Notes: generated by a model from the letters alone, not told the origin. A stretch of 38,168 nt of DNA from Trachelipus rathkii (GCA_015478945.1 JABUQX010023002.1:1-38168), one strand, 5' to 3'. Positions 1 to 11,735 are shown, counted from the first letter of the stretch. Program-made: numbers and translations.

Positions 1-256
1 AAAAGAGAGAGATCATGCTGAAGAGGAAATGTCCCTGGGTGAGAGAGTGCTGGTGTTAGTTCGCTTCCAGCAACCCATTGCTAATTTAAGGTCCTCACCT
101 AGATGCATTCTGCTCCCTTCTTGAAATATTTGATCACCCTGTCTACCCATAAGAAGATGTTATTTCGTGCCAAGGACTTTAGGCAGAACTGCATAAGCCT
201 CGAGCGCCTGCCAGAGTCGAGCTGAATAAACGTATAATCATGCTCGTTAACTATAT
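1..256. other. Unassigned non-repetitive flank
   Basis: This stretch of mixed composition precedes the large AT tract. It has no open frame of useful length and no domain I recognise. It could be the edge of a transposon that continues to the left of the window, but nothing seen here proves that. Confidence 0.4.
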
Positions 257-1286
257 AAACTATATATATATATATATATAATAAATAATATATATATATA
301 TATTAATACTATATAGTATATCTAATATATATATATATATATAATAAGTATATATATTATAGTAATAATATAATTATATATTATAGTATATATAATAATA
401 TATATATTATATATATTATATATATATATATATATATAATATATTATATATAATATATATATATATAATATAGATATATAATATTATAAATAATATATAT
501 AATATATATATATATATATATTTATATATATTATAAATAATATATAAAGTATATATATATCTATATAAATATATATATATATATATTATTATTAAGGTAT
601 TATAATTATATATTATAATATAAATCATATATATATATATATATATATATCATATATAGTATATATATATATATATAATATATATATATATTAGATATAG
701 TATATATTAATATAATATATATACTATTATATATATAATTTATATTAAATATATATATATAATATATATATATATTATATAATATATATATATACTATAT
801 AAGTATAATTTGAATCATTCTAGTAAGAACCAAATATAGTATAATATATTATTATATATATATATGATTATATATATATATTATATATATAATATCATAT
901 GACTATATATATATAAGTATATATATAGTATATATATTAATATTTATATCTATATATTTATAATATATTATATATATATATATACTAATATATATATGAT
1001 ATATATATTTATATATATTATATGATATATATATATATATATTACTATTATATTATATATACTTATATATTATATTATATAATAATATAAGTATACGTAT
1101 ATATTATATATAATATATATATATAATATATATAACACATATATGATTATATATATATATATATATATTACTAATTATTTAGTATATTATATATATATAA
1201 TTATATTAAATAATATATATATATTATATTCTATAATTATATATTATATATATATATAATATATAATAAAGATATATATTATTATT

Positions 1287-1349
<63 letters not shown>

Positions 1350-1640
1350 TAGTATATATAATATATATATATTATATATACTATATATATAATTTATATA
1401 TAATATATATATATCATATATATATATATAAATATATAATAGTATATAATATATATTAATATATTATATAATTTAATATATTATATATACTATATAATAT
1501 ATATATTATATATTATATTTATATATAATATATATATATATATATTATATATTTATATATATATATTTATATATATATAATATATATAATATAATATATA
1601 TATATTATATTAATAATTATATATAATAATAATGTATTTT
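257..1640. repeat. Long AT-dinucleotide tract (about 1.4 kb)
   Basis: This is almost pure (AT)n, broken by single-base slips such as ATAATA and TATTAT. A longer pure run lies near 1290-1342. Short non-AT interruptions occur near 809-838. Open frames through it encode only Ile/Tyr repeats and are artefacts. The imperfect phase could be real microsatellite decay or residual long-read indel error. Confidence 0.95.
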
Positions 1641-1944
1641 GGTTTTACCACAGAATTGATGTTAGATTGCCTAGTATTATAGTATAATATAATTATATTC
1701 TTAACCTTAGAGCAGAAATAGCCATTTCAGTCCCGTAAATAAATCAATTTAAATTTATTATTATAAATGGTACCATTAAGGAGGTTGAGTATTTGTTTTT
1801 GGGAAGTTTAATTCATTTAAAAAACATCAGTCTAGACTAAAAGTAATATTCAGTTCTAAAATTCAAATAAAAATACTGTTATTTATGTATTATAACCAAT
1901 AATGAACTCTTAATAGTTCGGTATTACTTCTCATTTTTTCAAAA
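1641..1944. other. Unassigned AT-rich spacer
   Basis: Ordinary AT-rich sequence without a recognisable gene or repeat lies between the long AT tract and the GC-rich island at about 1945. Confidence 0.4.
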
Positions 1945-2100
1945 TAAGGTGCGGCACAATAGAGCGGAAACTTTTTTGATCCGCACGTGCAAATCCGCTA
2001 ATTTCCTGACGACTCCGGCACCTCGCTAGTCCGCTAACCTTTTTCGTGGTCCGCTCGGAGCCGGAACTAGCGACTGAAAGAGCGGAAGTCCCACCTCTGA
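1945..2100. repeat. GC-rich island with repeated TCCGCT/AGCGGA words
   Basis: A sharply bounded GC-rich block sits inside AT-rich DNA. The hexamer TCCGCT occurs three times on the plus strand and its complement AGCGGA occurs near each end, at about 1962 and 2080. An internal inverted pair, CGCTAGTCCG against CGGAACTAGCG, suggests a foldable structure. It abuts an AT tract on its right. It may be the core of a small non-autonomous element, but no terminal repeats or target duplication could be established. Confidence 0.5.
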
Positions 2101-2116
2101 TATAATATTTTATATT

Positions 2117-2154
<38 letters not shown>

Positions 2155-2220
2155 TATATAATATAATTATATATATATTAATATATATATCTATATATAT
2201 ATATAATATATAATTATAAT
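2101..2220. repeat. AT microsatellite
   Basis: Nearly pure (AT)n of about 120 bp directly follows the GC-rich island. Confidence 0.9.
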
Positions 2221-2925
2221 CTTTTTCTACGCACATTCAAAAAATAAATTTGAGAGAGGAGTAAGGCAAGCGAGTACGGACTCTCATCCAAAACATTCCC
2301 TGCGTATTGGAGGAGATATTTTAGAACATCTAGACTGGGAATTCAGCCAGGAATAGATTGTAATGGTATATATCTGATCTCTTAGGTTTGCCAGATGAAT
2401 ATAGATTGTTTACTTCCCAACCTCTGTAACAAAAATCAACTGGTGTGATTACATTTAAGCGATAGTCGGATTGACAGAGTTGAACTAAAAAGTGACATAC
2501 AGTCAACAACTAATAGTAAATAAGTTTATAAATGCCCGAAGCTCATAAAAACGGACACAGACAGCTGGAAAGAAATTCGAGGATATGTGCAATAGGACAG
2601 ATGAGTATCTTCAAATGGGGCTGCTAATAAATGGCAATGTAAAAGAAGAATGAAACTAGATGGTGGCATGGAAGATTTAGGCGAAATTTTCAGGACAAAA
2701 TGACTTATGTCTTGAAAAGGAAAAGGTATATAATGGAAATTAGAATATTCAATATCTAGATTTAAAATTATTAAAGTGTACCCAGAGGAAATATGGGGAG
2801 AGTACAATTGATGGAAATATCTGACGCAATTGATTAGAGACTATTCTTAGATAAGAGAAAAAGACTAAAGATATATATAGCGGACATGTAAAGCACATAA
2901 AATGGAAAGTGGGCGGGTAAGTGAA
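2221..2925. other. Unassigned intergenic stretch
   Basis: Mixed AT-rich sequence. A 93-codon minus-strand frame at 2526-2807 shows no motif that I recognise and no composition typical of a conserved protein. I regard it as non-coding. Confidence 0.4.
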
Positions 2926-2956
2926 CCGGAGCCCGGGCCCCGGCCCCGGCTCCTCG
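2926..2956. repeat. GC-rich near-palindrome
   Basis: A run of GGGCCC and GGCCCC words is flanked by GGAGCC on the left and GGCTCC on the right, giving an almost self-complementary block about 26 bp long. It stands out strongly from the AT-rich surroundings and could fold into a stable stem. Its role is unknown. Confidence 0.6.
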
Positions 2957-3378
2957 CCGAAAAATCGAGGAATTTAACCGGGGTTTTCTACGGGGTTAAC
3001 TGCTAAAAATTTGGACACTAAAGTATAGAAGGGTTAGAATTCAAAACAAATAAAAAAAGTTATGATTTTAATTCCATGCTCCGTTGTGGTTATATTTATA
3101 AGATTTGATGCAAATTATATAACATTACCTAAATTACGTAGATCAGATTTTACTTTCTGGTATTTAACTTATTTCTCAAATTAAAGATTGAGGCCAAAAT
3201 TATAATTTTCCGAGTTTTTAACATAAAAATATTGCGAAATTTGATATATAAAACGAATTCGGAAAAGGAAATGAATATAAAGTTAATATTAATGTATTTA
3301 TTTAGTTAAAGTAAAGTATTTTCCGAAATCTCTTTTCAAATTTATTTATGCTTGTTAATGAAGTTAAGTATAATTAGT
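2957..3378. other. Unassigned AT-rich spacer
   Basis: No open frame or repeat is recognised. The first 40 bases still carry short GC-rich words (CCGGGG, ACGGGG) that continue the GC island. Confidence 0.35.
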
Positions 3379-3620
3379 AGTATATATATATATATATAGT
3401 ATATATATATATAGTTAGAAGTAGTATATATATATAAGTATGTAGGAATATATATATATAAGAGATAGTATATATATATATATATAAATATTATGTAATA
3501 TTATTTATTATATAATATATATATATATTATATATATATTATTTTATTAATATATTACTATAGTAATATATAATATATTATATTTTATATATAGTATATA
3601 AGATATATATATATAATTGA
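3379..3620. repeat. AT microsatellite cluster
   Basis: Several (AT)n runs are separated by short interruptions such as GTTAGAAGTAG. The tract decays into AT-rich sequence up to about 3690. Confidence 0.85.
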
Positions 3621-3739
3621 TCATAATTAATCGTATAGTTATTTATTATAAGTAAAGATATGTATTAGTATATTATATTAGGATAATATTATACGTTACT
3701 TACATTCTTAAGCAGGTCCTCTCCAGTAATGGGCTCACG

Positions 3740-5660
3740 AGATGCTGTTCGGTGGGGCCAACCTCCGTTCCGATTGGTGTTCTGTATTCGATCACGATCG
3801 TCCATCCGCCATCAGCTCATCCATTGCAGGGAATCTGGTGTCTCTTAATGAATCTCTTCCAGCGTGTGTCGCCTGCCAATCGTCTTTCGCGCGGTCTTGC
3901 CTCGTCGCCTCTAGATCGCCTCCGGTGCTCCACCGTCCACTCTCCTACTGGCAGATACTCTCTCGTTCCTGCTCCTCTCTCAGGGTGTCCCACCATCCTT
4001 AAGCTCTGGCTGCGTCCCACCATTCATTACAACTTCCATGGGTTTCACACCCACGTTCTCCCTGTCTCGTTTCTCATTCTGTCTCTCCTCCGTCTTTCCA
4101 AATCCACCCGTCCTCGAACACATCAATCTCGCTGTCTGAATTCTGACTCTCCTCTCTCCTGTCCATGGCTCATGTGCCTGCCCATACTAACAGTATTGGT
4201 GTCAACACTGCCCTCGTTACTTGGCTCTTTGTCACTCTTTGTTCATGTATGTTATCTTTCAAGATGGATATTACTGGCTGCTTGACAGGTCTGCCATACG
4301 CTCAGTCCTACTCGTAATTTCCTTGTGTCAAACCCCTTGTTCTCTTCCAGAATGTTGCCTCTGGGATCTTATATCTGTCCACATTTTTTAAATTCCTCTA
4401 CGTCTAACCGTCCACTCATCAACTCCTCCTCCTCCTCCTACTTACTATCATAATTATTTCTGTTTCTCCACATTCATATTTAATTTTCCCAGCTCTCTCA
4501 ATGTTTCTCGAAATCGCAGCACCATTCCCTCAACCTCGTCAACATCTCCACTCCTACTACGCCAATACTATCCTGCGTATGACACTGATGTTCCGTCAAT
4601 CTCCGTCAATCTCTCCTTTACATCCTCTTATGAACTGTGCTCCAAATACGCCTATAAACCAGTATCGGCGGACAACACTAACTGACCTCTGCTTTACTCC
4701 AGTTTTTGTACCCGTCAAACCATTCCTGCGTTTTATATCCTGTTCTTTCCTACTTAGCTATTCACTATGTATCATCTTAGCCTTATCATGCATGCCTTCA
4801 ACTTTCATAATCCCTTTCCATAACCTCCAATAGCTTCTCCTGGTATCAGAATCAAATGCTTCTTCTAATCTTATTGAAGGCGATATGATGCCTTCTTGTT
4901 TGTATTCCCATGTCGTTTTCCTTCGTAGCATTGCCTCAATGCGAGCAACAAAGTCTGTAGTGCTTCTGCCACCGTTCTATGCCCATATCGCTGCTTCACC
5001 TAATCTCGGCTTCTGTTTTTTGATCTTAATTGTTTCTTTTCTAATATTCTTCATATAACTTGCCGGATGTATCCGTAGGTGACGATCCTCTATAATTTTC
5101 AATCTCCTACACCCGTTACTTTTATAAATGGAACTTATTTATTGACCTTGCCCAACTCCGGCACTCTCCTCTCCACCCAACACTCGTTCACGAAATCTCG
5201 AGCATTCAAGGTTTTCGAGTTCCTCTGCCTCCCTCCTTAGGCATTCAATGATGTATCCCATGCTCACCAGGAGTCTTTCCGCTCTCTTCATTTCCCTAAC
5301 GCCTCCACAAATCCCTCCTCCGTTATTCCCCCTCCTCTTCTCCCTCCAGGTTTCTCTCCTCCTCCTCTCTTCTCTCTTCCTCTTGCCGGCTGCACCTCAC
5401 ATTCAGCAACTCATCAAAGTATTCTATCCACCTTTTGTTTTTTCCGCTTCCGGGCCTAACAACTATTTCATCCATTCGTTCTAGCTTTGACTATTACAAA
5501 TCTCTCCCTCATTCGCTCTCTATAGCGTTCTTGCCAATCTAGATAATCTTCTTGCCTTGCGCTTGCCTTCATATCATCCGTTCAGTCTCCTCTTTGCTTA
5601 GCTTCTCAGCCACTCGTCGCTCTTTGCCCTCTCTCAATATGGTCCTAGTACAAACGTTAA
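3740..5660 (-). pseudogene. Decayed non-LTR retrotransposon reverse transcriptase
   Basis: Reading the minus strand through frameshifts recovers pieces of a LINE reverse transcriptase. Near 5100-5050 there is an ENYRG / SGKLYEE segment, equivalent to the usual 'NYRGISL...GKLYE' block. At about 4975-4900 comes GGRSTTDFVARIEAMLRR, equivalent to 'GFRxGRSTTD'. Then EEAFDS appears (the 'LEKAFD' block), followed near 4660 by a GVKQRSV-like segment where 'GVRQGSVLSPLLF' is expected. At about 3900-3830 a basic segment with DTRWKRFI resembles the C-terminal 'DRxxWR' tail. Stops and frameshifts are frequent, so the copy is dead. The plus-strand frames at 3752-4285, 4501-4833 and 5248-5484 are its antisense shadows. 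The exact clade (RTE-like or another) cannot be fixed by eye, and both ends are approximate. Confidence 0.75.
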
Positions 5661-5679
5661 TATCTTTTAGCATCAAATG

Positions 5680-6620
5680 CCAAATTCCTGGTAAGTCTAC
5701 TTGGTACATGCATACAAGAACTATTTAGGTCTCCAAACATATTCAAATCTTCCTCAGTAAAACAACTGAGGCAAAATAAGCATTTGAAATGTTGACCATC
5801 TCCTTATTGACCTGTACTAAATTTCATGCAATTTTAATTGGATCCATTTCCCTATCTTCTTTACTTTAAATTTATAAAAACTAAAAATCTTTGTTTCAAT
5901 TGTTTGTCTATGTTCCTTGCTAAATTAATTTCTGCCTCGCTCTTTGCCTTTCTTATTGACTGGTCTAGTTCATTTCTATTTTTCCTATAATAATTTTTCT
6001 AAATCATCTTCCCTATTCACTGACCCGTGAATATTTAAAACATCTATCGCTTTTCAATAATTTTCACTCTTTTATCTCCTATTCCACGCGCCAAACAGGT
6101 TTTCTTTGTCACCGGGCTATATCGGGTTTATCTTAAACATACTGACTGAAATATCCATTACAAATTTGCGGTAAAATGTTCCCCACATGATAAAACAGTT
6201 TTGGTCTTTAAACGCTTTATCTCCAGGTCAGTTGTTACTAAGCAATGTTCGAAATTTGATAAATCGCCAATTTCAGGAATATCTGTGATCTTTTCTTTAT
6301 TAACTTGCAGATTTGCCCAGAGAGAGAGTAAGTCTATTTAATTATGGTCACTAAGTCCTAAATCCTCCTCAACTCTAACCTCATCCACCCATATCTGTTC
6401 ATTGGTGTAGTTAATATTTAAAGTCTACATGTGATCAGTGTCTTGTGGGCTCACTATGACCATGTCTGGCTCAAAAAGGTTATCCTACGTATACAATTTT
6501 AAATACAGAAACTACTATGGTCCATATAAGACAAGGATTCCATTGAATGCCTGGAAAATTAAAAGTCACCCCATTATGCTAATCTTGTTCTTTTCTGTGG
6601 TCATCTGTCGTCAAGTTTCT
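5680..6620 (-). pseudogene. CR1/Jockey-like LINE endonuclease and linker remnant
   Basis: On the minus strand near 6578-6534, MG-DFNFPGIQWN is recovered across one frameshift. It matches the 'GDFNYPDIxW' block of CR1/Jockey-type apurinic endonucleases. Downstream on the same strand, near 6410-6330, is VDEVRVEEDLGLSDHN, the 'LGxSDH' catalytic His/Asp block. Further on come a basic linker, INLARNIDKQ, and CFTEEDLNMFGDL, typical of the region just before the reverse transcriptase. The piece stops at about 5680, where the reading changes to the RT remnant of a different-looking lineage. It therefore looks like a truncated copy joined to, or interrupted by, its neighbour. Confidence 0.7.
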
Positions 6621-8111
6621 TTTCATCATTGTCCGCGTTCTGAAATTTCTTGACTCTGGCCTAGGAGGTGCTGTAAAATGCGCCCTATTCTATATGTATT
6701 ATTATAACATAAGGATTTACGCCACACCGTATTCAATATTCATTGATTAGTTTTACAAGTCAGTCATTTAATCAGATTGAATATTGCTTTTACATAAAGT
6801 GCCACCTATTTTCCTCAACGCTGTATTAATAAAGGTGAATAGTGCCATCTATTTCATAATTCCTTGAAAGAGTCTCGCATGTAAGTTCTTTCTTCATTAA
6901 GCCATGCTTTCAGTTATGCCAATAATCTCTAGATTCCTGCATTTAGTAATAACTAAGCAGCTCTGCTTTTTTATTTCCTGAAGTGCTATGAGCCAGTTTG
7001 TGTAAATAGCACTTGATATTCGAGAATGCGTGGCCATTTTTATTGGCTATCATCATTGTTTTTGGAACCTGTAACAACACTGAGTTTTTGATTATGTCAC
7101 CACTTGATTACAGTTACCATTTACATTCTTGTGGATCGAGAGTTGAGCGCCATCACCTCCAAGCTTTACTGCTAGTTTTTCGATAAACAATTCCCAAAAC
7201 TGGTACTCGGGAAATAGCCACAACACCTTTATGACTCAATGTGAACTCCATCTTGCTTGAAAAAGATCTTTATCCAGAAATTGTCTCCCACATAATCCAA
7301 CAATCTAATATTTCTGAAATGACAATTATAGCCGAACATCTCTCTTTCTGTTGGATAAAAGTGCTCGATAGATGTCTAAACCCTATGAACCTAGGTAAAG
7401 AATTCCTACATATTATGCAACTTCGAGCCAGTAGCTTTCATCTTCTGAATCAATATGAAATGGACCATATCATTATAGTTCAAAGATAATTTTTTTCATT
7501 AATAATGTATATTGTAGTAAAAGTTTATAATACACATAAGTTGAAAATGTTGATATTATATATATAAATATAAAGTATGAACATTTTCTTATAATGGCAT
7601 TTTTATAATATTAACCTATGCATTTATATGTATTTACTTCTTTCATTTCAAGATACACATACACACAAATGACAAAAAATATTTATAACCTTTTTAATAG
7701 GTATAAAGTTAAAACATTTTCTTTCTTAACACACAGCAACCAAGAATCCAAATTCAACAAAATTTCATATAAATTTATAGGCACAGGTCTAAATGACAGA
7801 CAGTTTTTCAAATCATCTGAAAATACACTAAAACCTTAAGCAATTCCCCTAATATTTATTGATTGACATTGATTGACCTTAATAATTTATTGGTTTAGTT
7901 TTATCGCATTTTTTTATTTTGGTTTTAAGTGTTTAAAGATTTGTTTAATAAGGTGATTGTTGTTGTTTTTTTTAACTGTTTTTATTTATTTACTGTGATT
8001 GTTGTTTTTTTTTTGTTAATTTTTTTTAGTTAGGTTAAATTTATTTTCAGTTTATTTGGTCAGATTAGGTTTAGTAAGGCTAGGTTAGTTTTAATAGGTT
8101 AGGACTTAATT
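6621..8111. other. Unassigned region, no gene recognised
   Basis: About 1.5 kb without a convincing gene. Small open frames at 7241-7489 and 7618-7839 (plus) show no motif I know. The phrase GTGCCA(C/T)CTATTT occurs twice near 6800-6860. From about 7860 to 8110 the sequence becomes T-rich and includes degenerate TTAGG-like words (AGGTTAG, GGTTAGG) near 8030-8105. The stretch next to 6620 might hold the 5' part of the CR1-like remnant, but I could not read endonuclease motifs there. Confidence 0.35.
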
Positions 8112-8370
8112 TTGATTTTATATTTAATTTTAATACATTTGCAGTATACTGTGCAAAAATTTTGAAAATCGGAGGTGAAGCCCTTTATCTAAATAATTAC
8201 CAATTTTAACATTTAATATATAAAGGGTAAAAAGTTGCTAAATCTGGTTAAAGGCATTTTTTACACTTAAATTTAAAAGTTTATCTTGCTAATTTTAATA
8301 CATTGCAGAGTATTGTTGCAAAAATTTTGAAATCGGAGGATAGGCCCTTTATCTAAACCGAATTACCATA
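8112..8370 (+). repeat. Dispersed non-coding repeat, copy 1
   Basis: About 260 bp, repeated at 12798-13072 in the same orientation. Shared landmarks in order are TTGATTTTATATTTAATT, ACATTTGCAG, AAATCGGAG, CCCTTTATCTAA, AAAAAGTTGCTAAAT and TTAAAGGC, then a second round of AATACA-TGCAG, AAATCGGAG and CTTTATCTAA. The element therefore contains an internal direct duplication about 150-170 bp apart. Both copies end directly in an AT tract. No protein is encoded. The plus strand is arbitrary. Confidence 0.75.
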
Positions 8371-8520
8371 TATATTATGTATTATATATATATATATATT
8401 ATATAATATGATATTATATATATTATATGTATATATTAATTATATATATATATATATATATTTATAAATTATATATATATATTATATATTATATATATAT
8501 ATAATGAATATATATACTAT
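8371..8520. repeat. AT microsatellite
   Basis: (AT)n tract with slips, directly abutting the end of the dispersed repeat. Confidence 0.9.
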
Positions 8521-8834
8521 AGTTTATAATAGGATCTTGTAAGTCTTTATAGAGCTCACTGATTTTATAAAACGCTACTTGAACTTAAAAATCCCAAATT
8601 TAAGGGAAGTGAGATTTAACATTATTATAAATATAAAATTTTTCACTTCAGTGAAGCCATATAAGTGATATTCAAGTAGTCTTTTTTTTAGATTATTTTT
8701 TTTATTATTATTTAATATCTGTGTTAATTTTATCATACTCTTGACATATTTTTATAGAATTTAAATCAGACGCAAGCACACATATATCAGATAAATGTAC
8801 ATTTGTACACACAACTTTTTTTGTTTTAATCGCT
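8521..8834. other. Unassigned AT-rich spacer before LINE
   Basis: AT- and T-rich sequence without a recognisable feature. The 5' part of the following CR1-like element should lie here but is missing or unrecognisable. Confidence 0.4.
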
Positions 8835-10095
8835 GGTGGTTTGGAAACTAGTGGTTCTCGTTTACATGTAATAAATAGACTAACAGAATTTGAATTTGAT
8901 GTAAAAGAAATTAAATCGCTACTAGAACATATTGATCCAAGTAAAGCTGCAGGTCCTGATGGTATATATGGTAGAATTCTAAAAGAGGGTAGTAGCAGTA
9001 TTGCAAAGGCATTGTTTTTGATTTTTAAAAAACGTCCTTTAACATCTAGTGGAGGTACCCAGAACTGGGATAAACTGCATAGTTTGCCTATTTTATAAGA
9101 CATGTGTAGTAAAGGGAATTTGGGAGAATAACGGCAGTTAGCTTAACGATCTCTGTGTAAAAATTTTGTGAAAGAGTTACTGAAAAGTTATATAGAGAGA
9201 AGCAGTTTGGATGATACACAAATTACTGTATGATTCTCAGCATGGTTTTAGAATGGGGAGATCAACTGTTCAAACACCTTTTTAAGAAGTATGGATATTT
9301 ACTTGACTGCGCATTGACAAAGGAGAACTCTAGTTGATGGTATGTTATACTTGACTTTTAGCAATAGCCTTTGGTAAGTTCCCCCAAGGCTGTTGCAAAA
9401 GTATTGCAATGTGGAATAGGTGGAGTGGTATAAGGGGTTGTGATTAAAGAGTGGTTGTGTAATAGAAGGCAGTGTGTAAGTGCTAAATGGCGAACTAAGT
9501 CATATCAGGGGAGTTGGTGAAAGTGTGTCTCACAGAGGTTCTGTATCTGGGTCACTACTGTTCCGTCATTTATCTAAATGAGTTAGATCAGGGTGCTAAA
9601 AGGTAAGGTCTATGTTTGAGATTGAACCCAAAGTTGCACTTCAATTGGAAATAATGATGGATGCAATAAAGATTCAAAATGATCTTGCTAAACTTCTTGG
9701 GTGGGCAGGTATAAGTGGCAAATGAAATTAATAGTAAAAAGTGTAAGGTCTTCACCTAGGTTACTCGAATAAAGGATTTAGCTATGACATGAATGGTGAT
9801 TGGCTGAGTCCTGTTAACCCAAGAAAAAGGATTTGGGTGTGATTCATAACAGTAATTCTCAAAGTGGCTAACCAATGTTTGGAGAGCAAGAAAAAAGCGA
9901 AATAAGATACTAGTATAATAAATCTGTAATGGTTGTTTACAAGATAAGGAGTTAAAGTTAGGCTATACAAATAGCTATGTTAGGCCAGTATGAGAGTACT
10001 TTGTGCAGCAAGTTTGGGCCACTGACCTTATTAGCAAAGACATAAGATAAGCTGAAAGAGTGCAGCGAGAGCAACAAGGATTGAGTTCTCGGGGT
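8835..10095 (+). pseudogene. Decayed CR1-like LINE reverse transcriptase
   Basis: The first part is an 85-codon frame carrying IDPSKAAGPDGI (8931-8963), the hallmark block between endonuclease and RT core. Frameshifted pieces follow in the right order: DSQHGFRMGRST (about 9234-9267), an LDF...AF...KVP block (about 9350-9390), GSVSGSLLF...YLNELDQG (about 9540-9595), LAKLLGWAG and KWQMKF (about 9685-9725), a DLGV block (about 9830-9842), and SYVRP...EYF (about 9972-10000) followed by ERVQREQQG. Where the catalytic FADD should lie (about 9605-9630) the sequence reads roughly MFEIE, so the active-site Asp pair is not visible. Many stops and frameshifts show that it is dead. It is on the opposite strand to the CR1-like remnant at 5.68-6.62 kb. 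Confidence 0.88.
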
Positions 10096-10907
10096 TTACA
10101 TTATAAATGCATGTAGTGACAGAGACTCTCCCATGGGTGCTAAGTCTTTCAGCCCAGTATGCCTGGCTTTTTTGTGAGCGTGGGTGCGGTTCTCGTACAT
10201 GACTCAAAAGATAAATTATAGTATACCGTATATGTACAGTATATTATAAGTTCATATATATTATATTATATATAGGAGTACATTATATATTATATGCAGT
10301 AGACATGGTCTATTATATTTTATATATGCCTGTGCACTATTTGAAATATAAATATATAACATTTCAATAAATATAGATTATAATAATAATAGCTTTTCGC
10401 TTAACGCCCTCCACATACGATATATCGATTATTTTTAATAAATTTAATCGATTATGTTTGTAAACTAAAACCAATGTTAATGTTATTATGTCTTAAATAT
10501 CAAGGATAATTTATGTTGACTATTCAGTCTCAATTTCTTTGCAATCCCAATCTCTTTATTTTTTTTTCTCCCATCTGTTCGGTATAAATGGAGCAACATT
10601 CCTGGACCAGCTGGTGCTGAAGAAACAATATGCATTATTCCCCTATGTGCTGCATCTTTTCAAAATAGCAAAAGGAATGAAATATTCGAGAAATGGACAC
10701 TGGGATCTACGGGCAAAAAATTCATCAAATTTGAATTCAGAGTTCTAAACTGCCCAAAAAAAATTAAATAAATAAGATAAATTATTATTAAATGATCGAA
10801 TAGAAATGTTATGCAAAATTATTTTAATATGGAACAATGATATTATAAAATAGAGCGATATAGTCGTGTGTGCGGGGGTTTAACCGAATAAAGAACCTCC
10901 GTATATC
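10096..10907. other. Unassigned region downstream of the CR1-like remnant
   Basis: The first 100 bases could be the LINE 3' tail. AT-rich sequence follows, with a short inverted repeat at about 10435-10451 (TCGATTA ... TAATCGA). A 69-codon plus-strand frame at 10539-10748 has a balanced amino-acid composition but no motif I recognise. I do not call it a gene. Confidence 0.35.
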
Positions 10908-10911
10908 ATAG

Positions 10912-10946
<35 letters not shown>

Positions 10947-11040
10947 TATATGATAATATATATATATATATATATATAATATTATATATTATATATATAT
11001 AAATACTATATATTATATATATATAATATATATATATATA
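10908..11040. repeat. AT microsatellite
   Basis: (AT)n tract of about 130 bp. Confidence 0.9.
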
Positions 11041-11312
11041 GGTCACAAAGTTTAATGCTTGGTCATTTTTGCAAAATCGATCAAATGCCTTCTATATTTT
11101 CAGAAATTCCCGGAATTATTCAGTATTATGTTATACTGCGATAAAAACGACTTCTTTCTTCAATTATTTGAACCGCACCATCACATTTTGTGTGCACATT
11201 GTAATTATTTTTGTTGTCAATAAGGCTCTAGTTTATACTATATAGATTGAGTTTTATCTTATTATTTTATATATATATAATATTATAGATATATATATAT
11301 TATAGTATACTT
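11041..11312. other. Unassigned spacer with AT run
   Basis: Mixed AT-rich sequence without a gene. It becomes an AT tract at about 11255-11312, immediately left of the inverted-repeat element. Confidence 0.4.
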
Positions 11313-11507
11313 ATATATAAAAGAGAGAGCGAGAGAGAGAGAGAGCGACGACGCTATCGAGGTAGAGAACTACATTACCTTCAAGAAAAGCAAATACATA
11401 TGTTGGAGATCAGCGTTAAAGCTTTATTACTGAGAAGTAAAAAAACATGATCTCGGAAATACTGACACTCGTACGAGAAACAAATTAACTATTTGGAAGT
11501 CAAGGCG

Positions 11508-11735
11508 ATAGGGGTGCTCGAGCCGATTTGGGGGGACAGAGGGGGACGTTTTCCATACCATAGTGGGGGGGCGAGGAACTGCCCCTGCGCACACCCAAAT
11601 ACCAGATTGACGGCGGGTCCGGAGATACTCCCCCCGGAGGGGGGGAGAATAGTACCCCGTCGTCCACCTTAGGAGGCCGGAGGACCGACCTCGACCTCTG
11701 TAGTCGGGGGCGGTCTTACCCTAGGTATCGTATTT
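11508..11735 (+). repeat. GC-rich core unit, copy A
   Basis: Homologous to the left arm of the palindrome at 13606-13815. In common are GCTCGAG, GGGGGGAC, GACGTTTTCC, CCAAATACCA, GGTCCGGAGA, a GGAGGGGGGG run and GG-CGGTCTTACCCTAGGTAT, equivalent to GCGGTTTACTCTTGGGTAT. It is a solitary, diverged unit inside the larger inverted-repeat element. Confidence 0.75.

Noticed and set aside
416..628. Ile/Tyr-rich frames in AT tracts
   Set aside because: They are direct translations of (AT)n and carry no coding signal. The same applies to 16216-16500 and part of 25518-25790.
3752..4285. 177-codon plus-strand open frame
   Set aside because: It is the antisense of a decayed minus-strand LINE. Reading the other strand gives LINE-like blocks, and the plus translation is a Ser/Leu/Pro-rich shadow.
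7241..7489. Possible small gene (82 codons)
   Set aside because: No recognisable domain, signal or flanking exon structure. A frame of this length is expected by chance in a window of this size.
8708..9103. 131-codon minus-strand open frame
   Set aside because: It is antisense to the IDPSKAAGPDGI segment of the plus-strand CR1-like remnant.
10539..10748. Possible transposase fragment (69 codons)
   Set aside because: The composition looks protein-like, but I could not match any motif to a known family, so it is left as unassigned.
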